A DNA stretch of 64,000 bases from positions 2,140,567-2,204,566 of the forward strand of contig NC_087382.1 in NCBI RefSeq assembly GCF_963675165.1, given 5' to 3'. This document shows, one piece after another, positions 20,401 through 32,490 of the stretch; the first letter of the stretch is position 1; each line of letters opens with the position of its first letter. Origin of the DNA: Halichondria panicea. Taxonomy: Eukaryota > Porifera > Demospongiae > Suberitida > Halichondriidae. Below the pieces are notes generated by a model that had not been told where the DNA came from, did not search any database, and was given only the letters and a program-made list of their open reading frames with translations. The translations under genes were made by a program, and so were the position numbers.

Positions 20401-21911
20401 CTGATGGCTCCACCCTGCACACCACGATTGTTACTGAGAGTTGTGGGTCCATTGAACTCCACTCGACTGCTTAGAGCATACACAGGGTTTATATTATTGC
20501 TAACGTTGTTAACTCCCGTAAATGACAAGTTAGAATGCACTGCGTAAATGATATTTTCACCCTCTAAATTGTCAAATATGCTTGTATTAGTAATTATCAA
20601 ACTTGAGATAAAAACCGCAATCACTCCATCTCGTTGAGTGGCTCTGTTGTTTGTGAGCAGAGAGTCGGAAATGATCACAGTGCCATCAGCAACAAAAAAC
20701 ACTCCACCAAAGTCAGCACTGTTATTTTTAAACATGACTTTGGAAACGAATATAGTTCCAGTATATACCAAAATCACTCCACCAGCGCTAGTTTCTCCAT
20801 TATCAACTACAGCTTCATTGTCTGTTATATTGCAGCTCAAGATAGATGCATTAGCTATGAAAAGTGCAATCGCTCCACCAGAGGCTGCCTTGTTGTTTGT
20901 TAACTTGCTATCTGATATTAGTAACTCTCCACCAAAAACCAAAATCGCTCCACCTGATCTTTCAGCACTGTTGTACGCTAGCTCACTGTCGAAGATTGAG
21001 ACACTCCCATCCTGGATAAAAATTACTGCACCGCCAAAAATAGCACTATTGTTTAGTAGCGCACAGTTGTATATGGTCAAATTAATTATGAAGGTGAAAA
21101 TTGCTCCACCATATTCAGCAATATTATCCATAAAGTTACAGAAACTGATTGAAACATTAACTGCCAAATATATAGAAGTACTAATTGCTCCACCTCTTAC
21201 ATTAGCGATATTATTTGTAAAGTTGCACCAACTGATAGTCACACTTGCAGAGACCACAAACACTGCTCCCCCCATTGTAGCAGTATTGGAATTGAATCTT
21301 GAATCGTTAATAACAGTTTGATTTGAGTGAATGTAAGCTGCACCACCATCGTTACTGAAGAAGTCGCTCTTTTCAATGTACACATTATCAGCTTCAACCA
21401 TCAATGCTCTGTCAGTGCTAGTGTTGTTCACAAAGAGAACTTGTTCAATCGTCACAGTTACCGTACGAGTGATCCAGAGTGTACAAGCTTCCAACTTTAG
21501 CAATTTCAAGTCTACCAAATAGCATTGAGAAATGTTCATGTAGCCTGAACTACTTTCATCACCTGCTCCAGTGAAATGCAAACCTTCAATACTCAATGCA
21601 CTGATATTAGATAACTGCACTCTACCAGAATTGTTCAAACTGATGGTGGCATTTTGGCCAGCAATAATCACCTCTGTGAAATTACAAATGTAAAGGATTT
21701 CACTCAATAAATTATCTCCAGGTAGAAAGCTCAAGGTGAGATTGTCTCCACCAGACAACAGGTCTGTTTGAACAAGCTGCTCGAGAGTGAAACAAGTTCC
21801 ATTTCGATAGTCATTACACGAGTCGGTTGAATCCACTGGCACAATGTGATAGTGCTCACTCCTGGTAACAGTAGCTAGGGTCAGTAGCAGCACCAACCAG
21901 GTGCAGTGCAT
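17446..21911 (-). pseudogene. Beta-helix/multi-TM copy 3 (one stop, one frameshift)
   Basis: Full-length family member from MHCTWLVLLL (21911) to a tail ending VIDVIKSSINE (17446). Two lesions break it. A CGA codon present in copies 4 and 5 is TGA at 19989-19991 (after SGGGIYL). A run of six A is five A near 19675, shifting the frame in the FLTNNTAS region. Between the lesions and on both sides the frames are open and ~95% like the sisters by eye, so the damage is recent or includes assembly error. A further 1-nt deletion extends the C-terminus by a few residues compared with VVKQ/VVKE. The ectodomain has fewer GGAI steps than copy 2. The three open parts could still encode an ectodomain of 640 residues without an anchor. 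Confidence 0.85.
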
Positions 21912-23265
21912 GTTCTCTCCGATACTATAAGATTACAAGTATATTTAATTGCAGAACTATATAGTACTATTGCTGCTTCTATATTGATATCAAAACTTAA
22001 AGCGGGTATATGGAGTAGAATAAGGTATTATGAGACGAAACCAGTTATGAGACAGCTGCAGGAATGCTTCAGCTATTCCGGCATTTAATTATAGTAATAA
22101 CACTCCCACTCTATATGTTTCCAAAACAAATTTGGAGTTGGATGCTGTGTTGACAGAGATACCACAATAATTTGTTTAAGTCCAGAATTTAATTGGAAAA
22201 AACATAGGTGCCAAATGTTTTGTAGTAGGTATCTGTTAAAACAAGAGTAACTAATCGCTACACAGCAAAAATACATATGTTATATGAGATGCATCATCGG
22301 AATTTAGTGTTAAAATGACAGAAATTTATGTCATTTCTATATACATGAGATTTCAAAAGATGCGTTTCATTTATGTTACTGTAAACGAATGTGTTTTTAC
22401 TGTGTATATTTTATATATAACAAGGCTTCAGATATATGCTGTTAGACTATAGCCAATTAGCGTTAAAATTAGCAATGGTGTCTCATAATACCTAAACCAC
22501 TTTGAACACTAAATGCTAGCATTAGTTGCAAACAAAGTACTGTCACTATGTTCTGTGCTTGCATGCAAAGCCTATTGACCATAGTAGTTAGTGAACAGGC
22601 TATTTAGCTCCCTCAAGATTACTGCAAGACAGGTGGTCAGAAACATTTAGATGTCTCATAATACCCTCTTACACCCTATACTATAGTTGTCTATAGATCT
22701 AGACACGTGGAACAAGATAATAGCCACCAGCAATATTTAATTGATAAGGCTCAATTACACAAGTTTGCAGTGTTAACTTACCTAATGGATATAAGCTTAT
22801 AATTTCCTTTTTAGCTTTAATACAAGATCCCAACACAGTCTCACACACACACACGTGTGAATACAGCAGTGGAGTAGAGAGGTACAGGACTATATAGACC
22901 TATAGGTGTTTTCCACAGGCCATATAAATTGTACTACAGCTAATAGCTGTAAAAAGATTTCTCAGGCTTCTGCGGATAACATTTCTGCGTTTACTCGTTC
23001 ATTCGCAGAATTCACAGAATTTTTGGGCCGAATAAATTTCTAGCTATAATTATATACGTAGTCATAGATAGTGTAGAAGGAAACGGACCGCGTCCAATTG
23101 TTGGCGCAGGAAGTTAATTCACTGCACCGGAAGCTAATAATAGCTCTTCACATCACCTTGGGATATATGGGATGGCAGCACAGATTACAGAGCAGACAGA
23201 CAGCACATGAGACTTGAGAAGAGCTAGAGATAAAGAGCAGTGAAAAATACCAGTCTACATTTGTA
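21912..23265. other. Upstream region of copy 3, no gene seen
   Basis: The first ~50 nt are the conserved family promoter block. The rest is AT-rich, with fragments shared with other units (ctcacacacacacacgtgtgaatacagcagtggag near 22840). No supported coding region. Confidence 0.55.
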
Positions 23266-23267
23266 TA

Positions 23268-23947
23268 CAGTGCCTGTAACCTAGGGAGTAGAATACAAAC
23301 ATTTGTACTTAAGTGTATCTTGAGTTTGGAACATTTCTAAGAAATGATGCTGATACCATTGTGTAGGTGAATGAATAAGCTACAAACATATTCAAAAATA
23401 TTTCTCTAAAACATTGTTATAGTGGAAAATCATTTAGGTGAAAACGGGGATGATTGTAAAAAAATGTATGTAACATCAATTATCTCTGGAAGTAAAATGT
23501 TTCTAGAAAAATTGCTTCTACCAAAAGATAAACAATTTATTAACAATTACATGTGTAAAAAAATTAGACCTTAGCCGAAAAATTTACTTGAAATCTCTCC
23601 CTAAGCGAAAAGGCACCCAAAAACACACATAATGGAGTACGAAACAGCGTGTGTACTTATGTAACCGATTTTAATTCATGCATATGTTAGCTCAACTATC
23701 CACTGATGTTAATGCCAGAGTTCCAGACCTTAGCCGACAACGGTTGGTGTTAATTTGTTGCTGTTGTAAAAGCAACCACATACCCACCACCTTAGGTTGC
23801 CATGGAAACATTTTTGGATATGTTGAAGCTCAAGCATTCACCTACACTTTGGTATCATCAAAATTTCTTAGAAATGTTTTAAGGTCAAGATATTCACATT
23901 TATGTACCAAAATGTGGTATTCTACTCTCTATAGGTTACTTGCACTG
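23268..23947. mobile_element. 680-bp TIR element with ~130-bp arms, TA-flanked
   Basis: The left arm (CAGTGCCTGTAACCTAGGGA, TTTCTAAGAAATGATGCTGATACC, GTGTAGGTGAATG) is repeated in inverse at 23790-23947, ending GGTTACTTGCACTG. TA duplications abut both ends. It has no transposase; a mariner-like MITE is likely. Confidence 0.85.
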
Positions 23948-23949
23948 TA

Positions 23950-26090
23950 TAGCTTGCTTGTCCATTTTAATATTGTCCCTTTTAATATTTAATAATACAG
24001 AGAAACACTCTACTGAGATTGAGAGAAGCCACTAAGCCTTTGTTTGTGAAGACGAAGGATTCAAGATATTTAGCAGTGCCAGCATCATGTAACTGCACTG
24101 ACTTTAGCAACAAAGTTGTATTATAGCTATGAATGGATGATTTACGAGGGAAATACAATTTAATAGCTTGATCACTTTAGCGTATTGTGTATTCACACTG
24201 TTTAGTATTATAGTTGATTCGATTCATAATTATAATTATGGTTGTTTGATTACACGTCAAAAAATAATTATGTGCATCAAATAGAAATGTAGTTAAACAC
24301 TTCGAGAGGGTTCTAGCCGATTCGCTCACTCAGAAAGGCACTTGCGTCAGGGAGGATGAACAGGTCCCATACCATGTCAATGAATGATTTGACTGCAAAG
24401 GGACGAGGGGAGTTTTAGGTTTACAATACACATTGTATATAATTTATATACGTACCTGATTGTGAACTTCAGTCCTTGTGGCATCACTACAGCATCTTAA
24501 GCTCCTTACGGCTAGAAACAGATTTTTCCCAGTGTCCCAGTCGTCCACTGCAGGTATTCATTCTCCAACCCTATAGTATATATCACCCATGGGTAAGTAA
24601 ACAAGACGGTAGTAACATAAAGCAGATTTTTCCCAGTGCACGCATGCATTACTGAACTATGATTAGGCTCAATAAGTTTCCCGGGAAACTTCCCCGGGGT
24701 AGAAAGCGAAACACGGATTGTTTCTGAGCTCTACATAGACTTCATTCCGTTGCCAATCCCCTTCTCCTCTATCTATGGTGGAGTTGCATGCCCTCTCTTC
24801 TTTTATACACCCTTGGTATCACTGCATGCAGTATAGCTGTCATCAGATATTAGGCAAGTCCAACGGCTTTAATTCCTTCGCTTATTATACATGTATGCTT
24901 GTGTATTTGCTGTTCCCAGAAAACCCATTTGTTTCTATAATTAGTATATATAGGGTAACCCTGCTTCCTACTCGTACAGTGTCATTCATATTCACTACCA
25001 TTAACCTCCATTCTATATCCAATAATTATACACAGTCTGATATTAAATCATGCATGCATCATTCTTTGCATTTTTCCCAGAACAGGGGAAGTTTGTGGTT
25101 ACGTTTTACATTGATAGAATTATGCATACACCATGACATTGTGTGTTTAAGAACATAATTTAATTTGCGACTGAATGATCTTCGGTATTGTGTGTGTGGC
25201 CATTATTCCACTGACATGCATTGGTATTGGCTCAACCAGGTAGACAATGACCTCATTAGCTACTTTGTTGTTCTCTCCTGCATGTATAATTATGTGCTGT
25301 GCATAACAAGTTTTAAAGAAAATATATCTTTAATTAGATCATGTTTGCCATAAATACTGCAATCTGATTGGTTAGAGGAAATGTTCTATCCAATTTAGAA
25401 AATCATGTACTTCAATAGAAAATCATGTACTTCAATAGAAAATCCTGTACTTCACTTAGAAAATCATGTAGCAAAGATTAGATAAGAACATTCAAATCTG
25501 ATTGGCTAAATACTCATGGTTGCTATGATCTAAAATGCTTAGACACTGTTTAGGAAGTTTCCACATGATTTAGAAGTCCTCAGGGCTAGTAGAACCCTCA
25601 CTGCGTTCGGGATACTACAACCAGCCCTTTGGGCTTCTAAATCATGTAGAAACTTCCTAAACTGTCTAACTATTATTTAATAGGCACCATGCAGCTTTGT
25701 ACCCACAATGCATGCATGAAGTAGTATAATTATACAGTTGATAAAAGCCTATAGTCTACCATGAACATGTTGTAGCCTCATAAGCAGTCACCATCTTTAA
25801 CTTCCATTCTTGAGTCCATCTGAAAGGTGTCAGCATTTAATGTTGACCACCTGATTTGCAATTGGCCACTTCTAAATCTGATCCCATGCATGCAGGCAAT
25901 ATTCTCCCTACTTCCCTATCACTCGGCTCTTAGTCACCACATGCAAGACACACGTTGCTATCCAGACAGTGACCACAAGACACACCAGACAGTGACCACA
26001 AATTAACACACACTGTATACTGCTGCATGCACAAGTACACAATGTGATATGGGATATAGGGTTAAGTGATACCACTTCCTGTTAATTATA
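23950..26090. other. Intergenic, repeats only
   Basis: Holds a short direct repeat (GAAAATCATGTACTTCAATA x ~4, 25395-25460), a hairpin element at 25545-25667, and from ~25128 the left part of the segment that recurs at 32670-33300. I see no convincing exon. Confidence 0.5.
25545..25667. mobile_element. ~120-bp hairpin element
   Basis: The arms GTTTAGGAAGTTTCCACATG-ATTTAGAAG and CTTCTAAATCATG-TAGAAACTTCCTAAAC are inverted around a G/C-richer centre. A target duplication is not clear. Confidence 0.7.
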
Positions 26091-26198
26091 ATGCAATGTA
26101 GAACACACACACCACACACACCACACAGAACACACACACCACACACACCACACACACCACACACACTACACAGAACACACACGCCACACACACCACAG

Positions 26199-26375
26199 AA
26201 CACACGACTGGTTCTGGCCACCATTGATGGGTGCTGGAGCTCCTTTCCCTCACAAAGACCAACCACACAACAACTCAAGGAGACACTGCAAACATCGCTA
26301 TTACCAGCCATTAAGCAAGTATCAGTTGACAAGAATGGACAAACAGTGTATAAGCAAATGACTGCATGCCTATAA
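26199..26375 (+). pseudogene. Orphan last exon of the TGF-beta receptor-like gene (open)
   Basis: The exon is open from the acceptor to a TAA: NTRLVLATIDGCWSSFPSQR, TTQQLKETLQTSLLPAIK, then VSVDKNGQTVYKQMTACL. It lies behind a CACACACC-rich acceptor at 26100-26198. No other kinase exons precede it, so it is a duplication remnant. Use as an alternative 3' exon of the receptor would need a >19 kb splice. Confidence 0.85.
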
Positions 26376-27140
26376 TTATACTGTAAACCCTTTATAATCA
26401 AAAAGAGGTGCTGCAAATATCTTTTACTGCTTTTTTTTGTGTCAATTATTTTTGTCCCCTCATCATTCACTCACATTTCACTGAACTATAATATACTAGT
26501 GCACAAATAGGGGGAAGTACTGTGTAGGGTTGACTGAGCCGCTCAAACACCAACAAGGTCAACAAGATGGGCTGGTATATTGAATTATTATTATGTATTA
26601 ATATTTTAGGTTCCCCATGAAGTGGCCAGTAACTTGGTCCACAGTATGATGCTGTTCCATTGTTTCCCTTGTTCAAATTCAGATAAGTTGGTAAGAGTTC
26701 GTGCACTGGCGTGCGACAGCGGTTCAAGATAATGATTGATTCAACCATGCATAGATCAACTAGATCAACTAACATATGCACAAAACAATAACATAGACTG
26801 TAAATACTAACTACAACAAAGACAGTGGAGCAGAGGCTCCCATAAAATTACACAGAGGGCGATGCTAGGAGCAGGCCCTGGCTATACTAGAGCACAAGCA
26901 ATAAAGAGAAGTATATAAAAGAAGTAATAGTATCAGCCAGGAACCCATGCATGTGCAAACAGTACACACATGCAGGAGTACAGGAAATGACTAATGAAGT
27001 GATTAACTAGCTACTAGCAAAGTCATTACAAACTGAATCTACATAGTCCACAACAAATCGATGAATATAATTGTGCATGCATGCAGGCTCACAATAAACA
27101 ATGAAAACAAGCTATAACAGTAATTTTTTGTTTATACTGT

Positions 27141-30100
27141 TTACTGTTTCACGACATCGATGACAGTGTGCGTGACTTTGGGTGCATTGTCAGCTGTAGC
27201 TTGAGGAGGGGGAGGGGCTGGTCTGTAGTCCTCTATGGTGAGGGGGGCTAGCACGTCCAGGGCAGGCTCTCTCAGCTGGTCTGGCCTCGTGGCTGGTCGG
27301 ATGATGGGAGGAGTGATGTAACGATCAGGGTAAGCTTCTTCCATGGCTCCGTCAGTGTACGGATCACATCTGTCTGCGTTTGTCCAGGTTTCATTGTTCT
27401 CCATTTCGTACCTTTCCAGTTTGCGAACTCGTGGAATCCTTTTTCTCAGTTTGAGTGAGTTTTGCAGAACAGGAACTGTTTTCAACATGTACTCGTAACA
27501 ATGGTAGCAGACTATCACCACAAACAAAATAAAAGCCACTGCCATTGAAATGTTGGATATTATGACTTGACTCTCATTGATGTTTCCTATGTAGAGGGTG
27601 CCATACGCTAGAATTGCAAGATTGAGGAAAAAGAGTGTTTCCAGTAAATCATTGAATCGTATTTTGTACACTGGATAATTCTGCAATTTGAAAACAATCA
27701 GTCCAACAGTTATAGATCCAGCTGATAGTACGGGGAGAGAAGTGTCCAAAGCCAAGGTTGTTATTAGATTATGAGCGATCAAAGAAAATAGGAGCAGTCC
27801 CACCCAGTAGCGATGCTTGGGAGTGAATGGAGCATGGTATGCATCCATGAAGCCATTGTAGTATGTGTTCTTAGTCCATTTCATGAGCTTCCATTTTGAA
27901 CAGCGAGGAAGCCATTGTCCAAAGAAGAGCACTACAGTGAACAATATACCAGAAGTGAGGATTATGGCGGCAAAAACAAACCGAGGGACGTGACCGGGAG
28001 TGAAATATTGCACATTGCCGTCATACATCCAAACTATATCACTTGAATTGTTGGGAAAATCCAACACCTTGGTTGCGCCCTCAGGATAATCCAAGACCCT
28101 GTGTTGCAGTGCAGCAATGATAAACCGCAAGAGTTTGGAATAAGAGAGTAGGACGAGTGTGCCTAGGGCAGCAACTGGGTTCCTGTTGGAGAGGAGCTTT
28201 GCAAATGAGTCAGAGTACTTGCTCAAAATGATTATTAAGAACATCAGAAGAAACAGGTAAGCAGGAAAGACAATCTGAAGGAGCACTTTTGCTTGAGAGT
28301 TCATTCTATCATAAAAGCATGTCTCAATACCTAAGTCAAGACTCACCCACGATATGAAAACTGTCAAAGGGTTATGAAAAGGTACGAAAATCGACTGATT
28401 TGCAGCTAATATATTAGTGTAGAAGATCAGCCCATGGATAGTGCCTGTTGCTACGGTAATGTTGAAAACGAGAATGAATGCGACTAGTACTATGCCTGCC
28501 AGGGCAAACGGGAGTAGCAGGAGAAGGTAAGAGTTTGAGCAGAGTTCACATCGTGAAGTACCTAACACAAGACTGAGTCCTGGTTCACATTCTCCACACA
28601 AGACACCACTTCGATAGTGGGCACATTGTTCGTCAGGGTTGCTTAGATTGATGTTGACTGGTTTTAGTACACAATAGTCAAATGTACAGTTACTAACAAC
28701 ATACCCACTTCCGTTAGTGGTATTAGTCACTCCTATCCATATGTTGTTATTGCTTTCCAATTTTATGGTCTCATTTTCATCAGAACAGTTTGTTATCTGA
28801 TATTCTTGTTGCAACACTGGATCACAGTCACACTTGCACTCAATTGAGGACATTATTGGCTTGAGTCCAATAGGGCATTCACACTTTAGAAAAGAGATGT
28901 TTAGAATTTGTCTTGAAATTCCCAAATTGTTGCATGGACCATCAGCATAGAGTTCCACTTGAGCAGAGCTGTCTTGTGAGAATACATTGTACTCTAATTC
29001 TGTGCACTGATTGCCAACTTCTTGCTGTGCTTGTCCTTCTTTGAGACGATCAACTCTACTGCTCTCAGTGATAACAGAACTGTGAATTATGGCATTATTC
29101 ATTGGATTTCCAACTTGGTCTACAGCCATAACACTTATTGTGAATGCTTGTCCTTTTCTAACAGAAATAGTCTGGTTGGTGGTGCTACACAACTTCACTC
29201 TGACAGCCTTTGAAGCTATTGATGAATAATGCACAGTATTGTTCAAGTACTCAAATCCATTGTCTGATGAAGAGAGTTCGGCTGATACATCCACCGTACA
29301 CCTGTCTAGTAGACCTCCGTAAATATCTGCTCCTGACTGGGAAGCTGTGTTGTTTGTCAAAAAAGTGTTGCGATAATTGAGTGTACTGTTATAACACTTA
29401 ACTTCTTCATTAAATCCAGTCAAAACTTCGAGCAAAGGTATCACAGACTTAATACCATTGCTACCAATACCATGGAGATCTAGAGTTTGAATGAAGCATT
29501 CTGTTTGTGTCAGATCTCGTGCAGTAGTTACATCCTCTCCTCTACACACACCACTCTCAGTACTGTCTGCCACAAATATCCCCCCTCCATATTGAGCCGT
29601 GTTACTGTAGATTTCTAGTATGACCAGCGTTTTACCAAGCTCTAGCTCCAAGTCCTGTTTCAGAATATATATCTTAGAACTTTGTCGTAAATAAATTCCA
29701 CCTCCGCTATTGTTTGCTGAGTTTGACTTGATGTGGATGTGAGCGTGAGAAAAGGCCTTAATGTTTGAAGCGACTGCATAAATACCTCCTCCATTTTGAG
29801 CATCATTTCGATCTATAATACTCTCAAACAGTACAGGTTCCATGTCACTACATGTACACACGACAAACTGATGATTAATTATACAACCAGTAGTGACCTT
29901 TGAATCAAATTCGATTTCGCTTGAGTATGCATAAATTCCACCACCATTTTGTGCTGTGTTATGAGAAATATCTATGGGATAGTGAACAAAGAGTGTACTC
30001 TCTCTCAGAAACACACCTCCTCCAAAGGTAGCAGTATTGTTAGAAATGACCACTCCTTCTGCATTGATATAGATTTGACTCTGGACTGCTCTGATGGCTC

Positions 30101-31529
30101 CACCCTGCACACCTCGATTGCTACTGAGAGTCGTGGGTCCATTGAACTCCACTCGACTGCTTAGAGCATACACAGGGTTTACATTATTGCTAACGGTGTT
30201 AACTCCCGTCAATGACAAGTTAGAATGCACTGCGTAAATGATATTTTCACCCTCTAAATTGTCAAATATGCTTGTATTAGTAATTATCAAACTTGAGATA
30301 AGAAGCACAATCATTCCATCTTGTTGGGTGGCTCTGTTGTTTGTGAGCAGAGAGTCGAAAATGATCACAGTGCCACCAACAACAAAAAACACTGCACCAA
30401 TGTCAGCACTGTTATTTTTAATCACGACTTTGGAGATGGATATAGTTCCAATCAATGCCAAAATTGCTCCACCAGCGCTAGTAGGAAGACTAGTTCCTCC
30501 ATTACCAACTACAGCTTCATTGTCCGTTATATTACAGCTCAAGATAGATGCATTACCCATGTAAAGTCCAATCGCTCCACCAGAGGGTGCCTTGTTGTTT
30601 GTTAGCTTGCTATCGGATATTAGTAACTCTCCATCAAAAATCAAAATCGCTCCACCTGCTTTTTCAGCACTGTTGTACGCTAGCTCACTGTCGGAGATTG
30701 AGACACTCCCAAACCAGATATTAATTGCTCCACCAACAATAGCACTATTGTTCAGTAGCGCACAGTTGGAAATGAACAAATTACTTTTGTAGGCGATAGA
30801 TCTAATTGCTCCACCACTTTCAGCAATATTATTTGTAAAGTTGCTCCAACTGATAGTCACACTTGCAGAGACCACAAACACTGCTCCCCCCATTGTAGCA
30901 GTATTAGAATTGAACTTTGAACCATTAATAACAGTTTGATTTGAGTGAATGTAAGCTGCACCACCATCGTTACTGAAGAAGTCGCTCTTTTCAATGTACA
31001 CATTATCAGCTTCAACCATCAATGCTCTGTCAGTGCTAGTGTTGTTCACGAAGAGAACTTGTTCAATCGTCACAGTTACCGTACGAGTGATCCCGAGTGT
31101 ACAAGCTTCCAACTTCAGCAATTTCAAGTCTACCATATTGCATTGAGAAATGTTCATGTAGCCTGAACTACTTTCATCACCTGCTCCAGTGAAATGCAAA
31201 CCTTCAATACTCAATGCACTGATATTAGATAACTGCACTCTACCAGAATTGTTCAAACTGATGGTGGCATTTTGGCCAGCAATAATCACCTCTGTGAAAT
31301 TACAAATGTAAAGCATTTCACTTAATATATGATCTCCAGGTAGAAAGCTCAAGGTGAGATTGTCTCCACCAGATAACAGGGCTGTTTGAACAAGCTGCTC
31401 GAGAGTGAAACAAGTTCCATTTTGATAGTCATGACACAAGTCGGTTGAATCCACTGGCACAATGTGATAGTGCTCACTCCTGGTAACAGTAGCTAGGGTC
31501 AGTAGCAGCACCAACCAGGTGCAGTGCAT
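27141..31529 (-). CDS. Beta-helix/multi-TM surface protein, copy 4 (intact)
   Basis: This is the only fully open full-length member, with 1462 residues and no intron. Residues 1-18 are a signal peptide. Residues ~45-700 are a beta-helix of GGAI/GGGI steps rich in N-glycosylation sequons (NNSA, NITD, NFTN). At ~700-880 lies a non-repetitive region with QTISVRKGQAFTISVMAVDQ. The ~880-1000 Cys-rich stalk includes CECPIG, CKCDCDP and SGVLCGECEPGLSLVLGTSR. At ~1003-1340 there are about eight hydrophobic segments (PFALAGIVLVAFILVF, AALGTLVLLSYSKLLRFIIA, FVFAAIILTSGILFTVVLFF, AVAFILFVVIVCYH). The ~120-residue cytoplasmic tail has YITPPIIRPATRP and YRPAPPPPQ, possible SH3/WW-type ligands. The GGAI repeat resembles Chlamydia Pmp; the membrane part is eukaryotic in context. 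Function unknown; a surface recognition role is inferred from the variable ectodomain. Confidence 0.9.
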   Translation of the reverse strand: MHCTWLVLLLTLATVTRSEHYHIVPVDSTDLCHDYQNGTCFTLEQLVQTALLSGGDNLTLSFLPGDHILSEMLYICNFTEVIIAGQNATISLNNSGRVQLSNISALSIEGLHFTGAGDESSSGYMNISQCNMVDLKLLKLEACTLGITRTVTVTIEQVLFVNNTSTDRALMVEADNVYIEKSDFFSNDGGAAYIHSNQTVINGSKFNSNTATMGGAVFVVSASVTISWSNFTNNIAESGGAIRSIAYKSNLFISNCALLNNSAIVGGAINIWFGSVSISDSELAYNSAEKAGGAILIFDGELLISDSKLTNNKAPSGGAIGLYMGNASILSCNITDNEAVVGNGGTSLPTSAGGAILALIGTISISKVVIKNNSADIGAVFFVVGGTVIIFDSLLTNNRATQQDGMIVLLISSLIITNTSIFDNLEGENIIYAVHSNLSLTGVNTVSNNVNPVYALSSRVEFNGPTTLSSNRGVQGGAIRAVQSQIYINAEGVVISNNTATFGGGVFLRESTLFVHYPIDISHNTAQNGGGIYAYSSEIEFDSKVTTGCIINHQFVVCTCSDMEPVLFESIIDRNDAQNGGGIYAVASNIKAFSHAHIHIKSNSANNSGGGIYLRQSSKIYILKQDLELELGKTLVILEIYSNTAQYGGGIFVADSTESGVCRGEDVTTARDLTQTECFIQTLDLHGIGSNGIKSVIPLLEVLTGFNEEVKCYNSTLNYRNTFLTNNTASQSGADIYGGLLDRCTVDVSAELSSSDNGFEYLNNTVHYSSIASKAVRVKLCSTTNQTISVRKGQAFTISVMAVDQVGNPMNNAIIHSSVITESSRVDRLKEGQAQQEVGNQCTELEYNVFSQDSSAQVELYADGPCNNLGISRQILNISFLKCECPIGLKPIMSSIECKCDCDPVLQQEYQITNCSDENETIKLESNNNIWIGVTNTTNGSGYVVSNCTFDYCVLKPVNINLSNPDEQCAHYRSGVLCGECEPGLSLVLGTSRCELCSNSYLLLLLPFALAGIVLVAFILVFNITVATGTIHGLIFYTNILAANQSIFVPFHNPLTVFISWVSLDLGIETCFYDRMNSQAKVLLQIVFPAYLFLLMFLIIILSKYSDSFAKLLSNRNPVAALGTLVLLSYSKLLRFIIAALQHRVLDYPEGATKVLDFPNNSSDIVWMYDGNVQYFTPGHVPRFVFAAIILTSGILFTVVLFFGQWLPRCSKWKLMKWTKNTYYNGFMDAYHAPFTPKHRYWVGLLLFSLIAHNLITTLALDTSLPVLSAGSITVGLIVFKLQNYPVYKIRFNDLLETLFFLNLAILAYGTLYIGNINESQVIISNISMAVAFILFVVIVCYHCYEYMLKTVPVLQNSLKLRKRIPRVRKLERYEMENNETWTNADRCDPYTDGAMEEAYPDRYITPPIIRPATRPDQLREPALDVLAPLTIEDYRPAPPPPQATADNAPKVTHTVIDVVKQ

Positions 31530-31572
31530 GTTCTCTCCGATACTATAAGATTACAAGCATATTTAAATACAA
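31530..31572 (-). promoter_or_regulatory. TATA-like core promoter of copy 4
   Basis: TATTTAAATA (31560-31569) lies 31-40 nt before the ATG in copies 4, 5 (38951-38960) and 6 (near 53921). It is followed by the conserved CTTATAGTATCGGAGAGAAC up to the ATG. A start site ~30 nt downstream of the box would fall almost at the ATG, giving a very short leader. Function inferred from position and conservation. Confidence 0.5.
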
Positions 31573-32310
31573 TTAATGCAGTATCAGTATACTAGCTGCT
31601 TTGCTGCTTCTAGTTTGACACCAACACTTAAAACGCGGGTACTGTCTACAGTATAGAACATGTGGAATGAGACAATGGTCACCAGAGTTTATGCATTAAG
31701 GCTCAAATTCTTATCAGAATCGTTCAGTTTCATTACACAAGTTTGCACAGTGATAACTGATAACTTACCTAATGGATATATAATTTCCTTTTCAGCTTAC
31801 AAGATCCAAACACTGTCTCACACACACATGTGAATACAGCAGTGGAGTAGACAGGTAGGACTATATATGACTAGGTAGTATTCCACAGGCCAGAGGGTCT
31901 ATAATTATAGTATCACTGCATGCAGTAGAGCTGTCATCAGGCTAATTTATGCAAGTTAATTCAAAGGGATTTTAATGATGCACACAGAAGATAATTCCCT
32001 AGTTGAACATGTATAACTACATCAGTTGCAATCAACTTGTAACCAGGAATGGTTTCTTTCCTTTTCTTAAAACAACCGAGAATTTAATTCCCTACCAATA
32101 TCTTCAATTTCAAACATGACATTATTACTCCCCTGCAATCAATATTATATACAATCCAAACAAATTTGTGGCTTGGGAAACTCCTCACTGCGTGTAATAA
32201 CTAGCTGTAGATTTCCGTTTAGCATTTAGCAACTTTAAGAATTCTATTTCCACATCTAATAAGTCAACTGTTGCACACAGCAAATTAGAGTTTGCTAATC
32301 TATCATATAG
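31573..32310. other. Upstream region of copy 4, shared with copy 6
   Basis: Non-coding. Nearly the same text follows copy 6 at 53935-54673 (GGTAGTATTCCACAGGCCAG, CAGTTGCAATCAACTTGTAA). Both run into a CRT last-exon copy on their right. Confidence 0.7.
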
Positions 32311-32490
32311 TCAGGTTGTGCTATAGTTCTGCACAGAGGCTGTTAGAATGGGCTTCTTTTCTTGAGTGTCATAGTCTCCCTTGAGAGCAGCTCTCTCCAA
32401 GCAAGCACATGCTGCATGTGTAGCCAGTCTTGTCACCATAGATACACTTGATAGCACGCAACAATATTCTAGCCAGCACATTCAAAGGTC
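32311..32490 (-). pseudogene. Orphan copy of the CRT-like last exon
   Basis: Starts after CTGAAG/GACC and ends at ACC TGA like the parent at 54674-54845. It carries a 7-nt insertion in the codons for GYTCAC (CATGCTGCATGTG) that breaks the frame. It sits at the right edge of the copy 4 unit. Confidence 0.82.

Noticed and set aside
20638-21321. 227-codon frame, and similar ones at 10222, 37494, 52474, antisense to the beta-helix genes
   Set aside because: They recur opposite the same codons in each copy, break at different places and have repeat composition mirroring the coding strand. They are shadows of the conserved sense strand.
27141-31529. Bacterial (Chlamydia-type autotransporter) contamination as source of the Pmp-like repeats
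   Set aside because: There is no autotransporter barrel. A eukaryotic-type multi-pass membrane part and tail follow, and the genes are interleaved with exons of animal genes.
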